IMG/VR virus record: IMGVR_UViG_3300037507_003678
Location: 1-22,780 of that record
Origin: a virus
DNA length: 22,780 bases
Strand: one strand, 5' to 3'
Shown here piece after piece: positions 5,914 through 11,564 of this stretch. The translations under genes were made by a program, and so were the position numbers. Within the stretch, counting starts at the first letter, position 1. Each line of letters starts with the position of its first letter. The notes beneath the pieces are model-generated. The model was not told where the DNA came from. It was given only the letters and a program-made list of their open reading frames with translations, and made no database searches.

Positions 5914-8666
5914 CCACACTCGATCACGCACTCTGGTACGCCGCCAACGGTTGGCGAGTCGTGCCGATCCCCACCGGCTACAAGTACCCCAAGGGCATCG
6001 CCGAATGGGAGACGAAGGCCACCACCGACCCCGAGCGGATTCGGCGCTACTACGCCGCCAACCCGACCCACGGCGTCGGTATCGCCACCGGGCCAGCCTC
6101 GGGCCTGTTCGTCATCGACATCGACCCGCGCGACGGTGGCGACGATTCGCTGGTGGCGCTCGAGGCCCGGTACGGCCGACTGCCCGACACCGTCGAAGCG
6201 ATCACGGGTGGCAACGGTCGCCACATCTACCTTCGCTGGCCGGAGACGGGCGAGATCCACAACTCGGCGAGCGGCGTGCTCGGCGTCGGCATCGACGTGC
6301 GTGGCATCAACGGCCAGGTCTTGGCCGCCCCGACGATCCACCCCACCACCGGCCAGGCCTACCAGTGGGACATCGAGCACGACCCGATGTCGGGCCAGGC
6401 CGTCGCCGACGCACCGCAGTGGCTGATCGACCTGCTGCAGGCCCCGGTCGGCAACAACGAAGCCCGGCGCGAGCGGATCGCCCGCATCGACGGCGAGATG
6501 AAGCCCGGCGACATCTGGGCGCAGAACACCACCTGGGCCGACGAACTCACCAGGTACGGGGCGACGCTGCACTCGCAGCACACCGACAGCGGTGGCGGCT
6601 ACTACGAGCTATGGACCCGGCCGGGCAAGAGCCCGAAGGACGGCGCATCGGCGAGCCTGTACTACGGCGGCACCGAATGCCTCAAGGTGTTCTCGTCGAA
6701 CTGGGCACCGTTCACCGCCACCGAGATGGTCACCCTGTGGGGCTTTCATGTGGCGATGGAGCACGGCGGCGACTTCTACCAGGCCGCCAAGGAGCACGGC
6801 GAGAAGCAGCGCATCGACCTCGGCGACCCGTTCACCGACCCCAGGGCCGAAGTCGAGGGCCGACGCCCGCGGCGCGGGATCGTGCACAACGGCCGCCAGC
6901 ACGACGAGGTCGTCGCCGAAGCGATGCTCGCCCTGCAGGAAGCCAACGACCCGCCGGCCGTGTTCGTTCGCGCCGGGCAGTTGTGCCGGCTGCGCCAAGA
7001 CGAAGATGACCGGCCGCTCATCGAAGCGTTGCGCCCCGAGCACGTCAGGCTGCAACTCGCCCACGCCGCCAACTGGTACCGGGTCAACAAGGACGGCGAC
7101 CATTCGAGCACGTCACCGCCGGGCGATGTGGCGGCGTCCATCGTTGCCTCGGGCGCGTGGGACATGCCTGCCCTTGCCGGTGTCGTCGAACTGCCGGTGC
7201 TACGCCCCGACGGCACGTTCCAGATCGGCCACGGCTACGACGGCTCGACCCGGCTGTTCCACTGGCACCGAGGCAAGCCGTACCCGGGCGTGAGCGACGA
7301 ACCGACGGCCGCGGAACTCGCCGCGGCAGTGGCGCTGATCGACGAGACGCTGTGCGACTTCCCGTGGGACTCGACCGCCGACCGGGCCAATGCTTGGGCG
7401 CTGTTCCTGACGCCGCTGGTGCGAGCCATCGTCGGCCAGGTGCCGATGGCGCTCGTCGACGCACCAGAGCCGGGCACCGGCAAGGGGCTGCTGGTCAAGG
7501 TGGCGGCGATCATCACCATCGGCCGGGCCGCTGCGCTGATGGCGTGGCCGACCGGCGACGAAGAGCTGGAGAAGAAGGTCACGGCTGCACTCATGGCGGG
7601 ATCGACGATGCTGATCTTCGACAACGTCGAGGGCGTCATCAAGAGCCCCACGCTCGCCGCGGTGCTCACCGCGGACTCATGGCAGGGCCGAGTGCTCGGC
7701 CGATCCGAGATGGTGACCGTGCCGAACCGGGCGACCTGGGCCTGCACGGGCAACAACATCGACGTCGGCGGCGACCTCGCACGACGCTGCTACCGCATCC
7801 GGCTCGACGCCCGCCAGGCGTCGCCGTGGCTGCGTACCGGCTTCAAGCACGCCGACCTCGGTGGCTGGGTGAGCGACAACCGTGGCGAACTGCTGCATGC
7901 GCTGTGCACCATCATCCGGTCATGGTGGGTGGCTGGTCGGCCGATGGCGACCAACGCACCAGCGATGGGCGACTACTCGCGCTGGGTGCGCACCGTCGGC
8001 GGCATCCTCGATCACGCCGGGGTGAAGGACTTCCTCGGCAACCTTGCCGACTTCCACGCATCGGCCGACCGTGAAGCGGGGGCATGGGAAGCGTTCCTCG
8101 GCGCCTGGTTCGATCAGGTCGGCGAGGAGTCGCTCAGCGTCGGCGACCTGGTGGCCAAGATGCGCGACCCGTACACCGGGGACCGCATCCTCGAGTCGCT
8201 TCCCGACGAACTCGCGGGGGAGTGGGGCAAGGGATCGTTCACTCAGCGGCTCGGCCAGGCGCTCCGCAAGCGCACCGGACGGCACTACGGGGCGAGCGGG
8301 ATGCACCTTGTCGAGATGCCTCGCGACCGGCGACGAGTCGTCATCTACTCGGTGACGAAGCGTTCGGTCGCCATGCAGAGCGCGGGGCTTGCTGAAGCCC
8401 CGCGCGAGGGCGACGCTGTGAGCAGGGATGACGCGAAAGACGCGGGGCTTGCGGGGCTTGAACCCCCTACCCCACGCGAAAAAAGTTATCCACAGGGTGG
8501 CGTGAGCGCTGCGCCAGAAATTGTCGGCCAGCGTGGCGAAACAGCCCCGCAAGCCCCGCAGCCCCGCGCGGACGACCTCGGTCGCGAAACGGTCGGCCAG
8601 CGAGGCGAAACAGCCCCGCAGCCCCGCGCAGCCGCCTCGCCCGTCCCATCGATGGATCACTTCTGA
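5910..8666 (+). CDS. bifunctional DNA primase-polymerase / helicase
   Basis: A 918-residue replication protein. The N terminus is a Prim-Pol domain of the archaeo-eukaryotic primase type, with FVIDIDPR (Asp70, Asp72) as the metal-binding pair and TGGNGRHIYLRW (His105) as the nucleotide-binding His motif. The central part carries a P-loop ATPase: Walker A EPGTGKG (520-526), Walker B MLIFDN (567-572), a sensor-like TGNN and GDLARRCYRIRLD with arginine-finger candidates. It should prime and unwind phage DNA. From about residue 825 the protein becomes low-complexity, with a duplicated VGQRGETAPQ segment; the DNA there holds a DnaA box and hairpins. Start is ATG 5910 (ATGA overlap with the CoiA-like gene). 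Confidence 0.9.
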   Translation: MTTLDHALWYAANGWRVVPIPTGYKYPKGIAEWETKATTDPERIRRYYAANPTHGVGIATGPASGLFVIDIDPRDGGDDSLVALEARYGRLPDTVEAITGGNGRHIYLRWPETGEIHNSASGVLGVGIDVRGINGQVLAAPTIHPTTGQAYQWDIEHDPMSGQAVADAPQWLIDLLQAPVGNNEARRERIARIDGEMKPGDIWAQNTTWADELTRYGATLHSQHTDSGGGYYELWTRPGKSPKDGASASLYYGGTECLKVFSSNWAPFTATEMVTLWGFHVAMEHGGDFYQAAKEHGEKQRIDLGDPFTDPRAEVEGRRPRRGIVHNGRQHDEVVAEAMLALQEANDPPAVFVRAGQLCRLRQDEDDRPLIEALRPEHVRLQLAHAANWYRVNKDGDHSSTSPPGDVAASIVASGAWDMPALAGVVELPVLRPDGTFQIGHGYDGSTRLFHWHRGKPYPGVSDEPTAAELAAAVALIDETLCDFPWDSTADRANAWALFLTPLVRAIVGQVPMALVDAPEPGTGKGLLVKVAAIITIGRAAALMAWPTGDEELEKKVTAALMAGSTMLIFDNVEGVIKSPTLAAVLTADSWQGRVLGRSEMVTVPNRATWACTGNNIDVGGDLARRCYRIRLDARQASPWLRTGFKHADLGGWVSDNRGELLHALCTIIRSWWVAGRPMATNAPAMGDYSRWVRTVGGILDHAGVKDFLGNLADFHASADREAGAWEAFLGAWFDQVGEESLSVGDLVAKMRDPYTGDRILESLPDELAGEWGKGSFTQRLGQALRKRTGRHYGASGMHLVEMPRDRRRVVIYSVTKRSVAMQSAGLAEAPREGDAVSRDDAKDAGLAGLEPPTPREKSYPQGGVSAAPEIVGQRGETAPQAPQPRADDLGRETVGQRGETAPQPRAAASPVPSMDHF
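8380..8405 (+). repeat. perfect 11-bp hairpin inside the primase 3' end
   Basis: GCGCGGGGCTT (8380-8390) and AAGCCCCGCGC (8395-8405) are perfect reverse complements separated by GCTG. It lies at the start of the low-complexity tail of the primase-helicase gene and belongs to the origin-like cluster that continues to 8620. Confidence 0.7.
8442..8559 (+). repeat. 17-bp perfect inverted repeat flanking the DnaA box
   Basis: The 17 bases at 8442-8458 (two GCGGGGCT units joined by T) are the exact reverse complement of 8543-8559. The arms are 84 bases apart and enclose the DnaA box. The same GGGGCTT unit appears in the hairpin at 8380-8405. Confidence 0.65.
8486..8494 (+). promoter_or_regulatory. 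perfect consensus DnaA box
   Basis: TTATCCACA matches the strict bacterial DnaA-box consensus at all nine positions. It is preceded by a run of six A residues in CGCGAAAAAAG, an unusually AT-rich spot in very GC-rich DNA. It lies inside the primase-helicase coding sequence (around residues 859-862) and between the arms of the 17-bp inverted repeat. DnaA binding is an inference from the match; only one strict box is seen. Confidence 0.5.
8523..8620 (+). repeat. 29-bp direct repeat pair in the primase tail
   Basis: Positions 8523-8551 and 8592-8620 are identical at 28 of 29 bases, beginning GTCGGCCAGCG and continuing GGCGAAACAGCCCCGCA. The 69-bp period keeps the reading frame and gives a duplicated VGQRGETAPQ peptide. 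They could be iteron-like binding sites or a simple coding duplication. Confidence 0.7.
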
Positions 8667-8716
8667 CGATGAACCGCTTACCGCTGTCCCCACCTCTGAC
8701 GATGAAAGGCCAACCC

Positions 8717-9220
8717 ATGACCCGCACCCGTATCGACGTCCAACTCGCTGCAGCCGCCACCCTGCTCGACCGCCTGGCGTCGTCGTACCCGTCGGCGCTC
8801 GGCCACCTCGCCCGCGAGCTGCTCGTGCTTGACGGTATGCCCGACCACACTAGCGGCGCCGGTATCACCCGTGGCGCCGGCAGCGACGTCGAGGCGCTCA
8901 CCGCCGTCGAGCGGGTCGCCGCCAGCCGGGTGCACTTCTCGACCGAGCTTGACACGTTGCGCGAGGACGCCCAAGCGGTCATTGAGATGATCGGCGCCTT
9001 GGCGCACATGATCGACCGGGCCATCGGCCTGCGTGCGCCGATCGCTGTGTCACGGTGTCGCGATTCGCTGCCCGGCCGTGACGGCGGCATGGAGTGGGGC
9101 GACCCGACCTGCGAGGAGATCCCGGCGAAGGCTGGGCTGTGCTCGGCGTGCTACCAGCGTGAGCGGCGCTGGCGCATCGGTGAGGGGCTGGCGGTTCGGG
9201 ATGTCGTCGATGCTCGATGA
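8717..9220 (+). CDS. hypothetical protein with C-terminal zinc-finger-like cysteines
   Basis: I choose ATG 8717 over the in-frame ATGs at 8669 and 8702 because GAAAGG lies at the right distance before it; this gives 167 residues. The N-terminal two thirds are helical and alanine/leucine-rich. The C terminus has Cys114, Cys132 and CSAC (Cys142, Cys145), then RERRWRIGEG, a pattern that could bind one zinc ion and touch nucleic acid. No family is recognised. It is the last gene before the 9221-9526 non-coding region and so may act on it, but that is only positional reasoning. Confidence 0.7.
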   Translation: MTRTRIDVQLAAAATLLDRLASSYPSALGHLARELLVLDGMPDHTSGAGITRGAGSDVEALTAVERVAASRVHFSTELDTLREDAQAVIEMIGALAHMIDRAIGLRAPIAVSRCRDSLPGRDGGMEWGDPTCEEIPAKAGLCSACYQRERRWRIGEGLAVRDVVDAR

Positions 9221-9276
9221 AACCTGGTCGCTGACCTGCGTCGATGTTGGACAATGAAACCAGAAACCTGTAGTCT
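9217..9276 (+). promoter_or_regulatory. sigma70-like promoter with direct repeats
   Basis: TTGGAC (9247-9252) and TAGTCT (9271-9276), separated by 18 bases, resemble -35 and -10 elements and point toward the packaging and structural genes. ATGAAACC occurs at 9217-9224 and again at 9254-9261, and AAACCTG at 9220-9226 and 9264-9270, so an operator overlapping the promoter is possible. The first repeat also overlaps the upstream stop codon. The location, at the start of the only long gap before the late genes, supports a promoter role. Confidence 0.45.
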
Positions 9277-9333
9277 TGGTGTAAGTCGCCCGTCGTGTGC
9301 AGCAGCACCGGCGGGCGTTGCCGTTGTCGGGGC

Positions 9334-9523
9334 CATGCATCGGTCTTGCATGCATATATGCATGACCATGCAGTCGCCATGCATGAAGGGGAGGGGGCGG
9401 GGCGTTCACGTACGCGAAACGCCTGCTAGAGCACCCCGCCGCTTCTCGTCTCTCTCTCCGAGGCTCACCGGGGGTGCATGATCGGTGCATGAACATGCAT
9501 GAATGCATGCATGGAGGTGCATG
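9334..9523 (+). repeat. two inverted arrays of TGCAT cores forming a 190-bp dyad
   Basis: Arm A (9334-9383) reads CATGCA, 7 bases, TGCATGCAT, 2 bases, ATGCATG, 2 bases, CATGCA, 5 bases, CATGCA. Arm B (9475-9523), read on the other strand, has the same order with 6 instead of 7 bases in the first spacer. All 34 core bases match while the three equal-length spacers share 0 of 9 bases. The outer edges are centred at 9428.5, exactly the centre of TGCT-AG-AGCA (9424-9433). A perfect 16-bp palindrome lies at 9349-9364. Arm B runs over the ribosome-binding site of the HNH gene. The interval 9221-9526 holds no credible gene. The layout suggests a multi-subunit DNA-binding site such as a packaging site. 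Confidence 0.85.
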
Positions 9524-9526
9524 ACG

Positions 9527-9814
9527 ATGCCCGCAAAGGACCGCATCCACTACGCCGGGTCGTACGACAAGCGCGCCCGCCTGGTTCGCGAGCGGGCCTA
9601 CGCCGATCTCGGCACCCGCTGTTGGCGGTGCGGTCGCACGCTGGCCGAGGAGCAGCGCCTGGTGCCGTGGAAGCGGGTCACCTGGCACGCCGGCCACACG
9701 GTCGACGGTGACAACTCGGCGCCACTGATGCCTGAGCACTCGACCTGCAACCAGCGGGCCGGTGCGATGGCTGGCAATCTGGCCCGCAACCCGAAGGGAA
9801 CTCGCTGGTGGTGA
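9527..9814 (+). CDS. HNH endonuclease
   Basis: A 95-residue protein with a classical HNH fold: CWRC (Cys32, Cys35), WHAGH (His54, His57), Asn63 and MPEHSTCN (His71, Cys74, Asn75). The cysteines should bind structural zinc and the histidines the catalytic metal. I choose ATG 9527 because GGAGG at 9513-9517 is nine bases upstream; ATG 9521 is too close. In HK97-like phages an HNH protein encoded beside the large terminase stimulates terminase cleavage and is needed for packaging, and this position fits that role. A homing endonuclease is less likely because the gene is compact and in line with the operon. Confidence 0.87.
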   Translation: MPAKDRIHYAGSYDKRARLVRERAYADLGTRCWRCGRTLAEEQRLVPWKRVTWHAGHTVDGDNSAPLMPEHSTCNQRAGAMAGNLARNPKGTRWW

Positions 9815-10059
9815 CCGACGACGATCGCCGCCTACGCCTGGAGCGGCTGCGTGACCAGCTCACCGCTGCGATCGAGGCGTGCAGCGACAACATGCTCCCG
9901 CAACTGGCAGGGCAGTTGCGGGCGACGCTGGCCGATCTGGCGGCGTTGCCGGAGCCCGTCGAGAGGCAGTCACTCACCGATGAGCTCAAGCAGCGTCGTG
10001 CAGCGCGTCGGCGCTCAGCGGCCGAGACTCCAGCACCTGCCTCCGGGTCAGGTCAGTAG
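9811..10059 (+). CDS. candidate small terminase subunit
   Basis: An 82-residue, mostly helical protein from GTG 9811, overlapping the HNH stop (GTGA); GTG 9808 is an alternative start. It contains heptad-like leucines (LRLERLRDQL, LAGQLRATLADLAALPEP) and a basic tail (KQRRAARRRS). Short proteins of this character commonly precede the large terminase in actinophages and act as DNA-recognition subunits, but no sequence signature proves it. The large-terminase frame overlaps its last 80 bp. If it is the small terminase, the dyad at 9334-9523 would be its natural target. Confidence 0.5.
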   Translation: MTDDDRRLRLERLRDQLTAAIEACSDNMLPQLAGQLRATLADLAALPEPVERQSLTDELKQRRAARRRSAAETPAPASGSGQ

Positions 10060-11416
10060 CGCCGGACAGGACGCCGTCGACTTCGCCGCTGCGTGCGGCC
10101 TGGTGCTCGACGACTGGCAGGCGTGGTGCCTGGACAAGATGCTCGGCGAGGACGCAGCGGGTCGGGCGTTGGCCACGACGGTGCTGCTGATCCTGCCCCG
10201 CCAGAACGGCAAGAACGCCGTGCTCGAGGCGCTGGAACTCTACGCCTTCTACGTGCTCGACGAGCCTCGCATCCTGCACACGGCTCACCTGGCCAAGACG
10301 GCCGCCGATCACATGCAGCGCATGGTGGCGCTGGTGCGATCGAACCCCGACCTCGACGAGGTCACGCACGCCTACTTCGCCAACGGCAAGGAGGCGCTGC
10401 AGCGTCGGGACACCGGCGCCCGGCTGGAGTTCATCACCCGCGGCCGCAAGACGGCCCGTGGTGGTTCGCCGACCCGGGTGGTGTTCGACGAGGCGCTGTT
10501 CCTGCTCGACGAGCAGGTGCAGTCGATCCTCCCGGCGATGTCTGCGCAGTCGATGCGTGCCGACCCGCCGCAACTGATCTACACGTCGTCTGGTCCGTTG
10601 CCGGAGTCGGTGGTGCTACACCGCCTGCGCCGTCAGGGCATGGCCGGCGAGTCGCCCCGGATGTTCTTCGCCGAGTGGTCGTGCGAGGTCGGCACCGACC
10701 TGCGTGACCGTGACGCGTGGTACGAAGCGAATCCCGGTCTCGGTATCCGCATCAGCGAGGACTGGATCGCCGGTACCGAGCTGGTGCAGATGTCGCCCGA
10801 AGGGTTCGCCCTCGAGCGGCTCGGCATCGTGGTCGCCGACGACGGTGCGCACGCACACCTTCCCGGCTGGGAGGCGTGTCGTGCAACGAAGTCGAAGTTG
10901 GACAAGCCGCCGACGTCGGTGGCGGTGGCGGTCGGGCCTGGCGGCCAGTGGTCGTCGGTGGCTGCTGTCGGTGCGTGCGCCGACGGTCTGCCGTACGTCG
11001 AGCTGATCCGGCGGGAGCCGGGCACTGCGTGGCTCGTTGCCGAGGTGCAGGCCGCTCACCAGGCGGTCGGCGTGCCGATCGTGATCGACCCTCGTTCGCC
11101 GTCGGTGGGCGTGATCGACGAGATCAAGCGTGCCGGTGTGCCGGTCACCGAGTCGACCACGGCCGACTATCTGCGCTCATGCGCTGCTCTGCAGGACGCC
11201 GTCGGCAACGCCAAGGTGCGCCACTTCGGCGACCAACCACTCGACGCTGCCGTGGTCGGCGCCGACATCCGCTCCGTCGGTGAGGCGTGGGCCTGGTCGC
11301 AGAAGGCGTCGACGGTGGACATCACACCACTCGTCGCCGCGACACTCGCTCTCGGCGCATGGAACGCACCGGCTGCCCCCGAATCCGAGGCTTGGGCCTC
11401 GCTGATCGACCTGTGA
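9980..11416 (+). CDS. terminase large subunit
   Basis: This 478-residue packaging motor protein has an ATPase domain with Walker A LPRQNGKN (72-79), Walker B VVFDEA (167-172) and a coupling motif YTSS (201-204). The C-terminal half is an RNase H-like nuclease domain with Asp370 (IVIDPRSP) and Asp447 (TVDITPL). The first nuclease strand reads VAVAVGPGG (314-322), where homologues usually carry a metal-binding aspartate. The start at ATG 9980 overlaps the preceding gene by 80 bp; it keeps the family's N-terminal RPRLQHLPPG...SSAG segment, so a later start would cut conserved sequence. It drives genome packaging into the prohead through the portal. Confidence 0.93.
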   Translation: MSSSSVVQRVGAQRPRLQHLPPGQVSSAGQDAVDFAAACGLVLDDWQAWCLDKMLGEDAAGRALATTVLLILPRQNGKNAVLEALELYAFYVLDEPRILHTAHLAKTAADHMQRMVALVRSNPDLDEVTHAYFANGKEALQRRDTGARLEFITRGRKTARGGSPTRVVFDEALFLLDEQVQSILPAMSAQSMRADPPQLIYTSSGPLPESVVLHRLRRQGMAGESPRMFFAEWSCEVGTDLRDRDAWYEANPGLGIRISEDWIAGTELVQMSPEGFALERLGIVVADDGAHAHLPGWEACRATKSKLDKPPTSVAVAVGPGGQWSSVAAVGACADGLPYVELIRREPGTAWLVAEVQAAHQAVGVPIVIDPRSPSVGVIDEIKRAGVPVTESTTADYLRSCAALQDAVGNAKVRHFGDQPLDAAVVGADIRSVGEAWAWSQKASTVDITPLVAATLALGAWNAPAAPESEAWASLIDL

Positions 11417-11423
11417 GGTGACG

Positions 11424-11564
11424 ATGGACAAGCGCATCACCTCGGCAGTGGAGATCGCTTCGGCGGCCGCGCTGGTCATCGGCGCTGCGATGGTTGCCGG
11501 TGCTGCCGGCTGGATCGTCGGCGGTCTGCTCGGCATGGTGTTCGCTTGGCGGGCCGGGCTGTGA
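11424..11564 (+). CDS. small membrane protein between terminase and portal
   Basis: A 46-residue protein from ATG 11424 with GAGGTG upstream; its stop overlaps the portal GTG. After a short charged start (MDKRITSAVE) it is almost entirely small hydrophobic residues, alanine/glycine-rich (LVIGAAMVAGAAGWIVGG, then LLGMVFAW), enough for one long or two short membrane helices, ending in RAGL. Function is unknown. The overlap and lack of an alternative frame support expression. Confidence 0.5.
   Translation: MDKRITSAVEIASAAALVIGAAMVAGAAGWIVGGLLGMVFAWRAGL

Noticed and set aside
8662-8706. 12-bp direct repeat TCTGACGATGAA (8662-8673, 8695-8706) as a regulatory site or true start
   Set aside because: Its copies provide two early in-frame ATGs but neither has a good ribosome-binding site; ATG 8717 does. 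It may be a small duplication without function.
9475-9523. TGCATG repeats as a simple microsatellite
   Set aside because: The cores are separated by unique spacers with fixed lengths and are mirrored in the opposite arm, which slippage would not produce.
9283-9526. tRNA or CRISPR array in the non-coding gap
   Set aside because: No cloverleaf or T-arm motif is seen, and the repeat units are too short and irregular for CRISPR.
9808-9811. GTG 9808 as the start of the small terminase candidate
   Set aside because: Possible, but GTG 9811 forms the GTGA overlap used at most junctions here; the difference is a single residue.
10717-11283. Alternative + strand frame inside the large terminase gene
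   Set aside because: The terminase frame has complete Walker and nuclease motifs; the alternative is an Arg-rich shadow frame.
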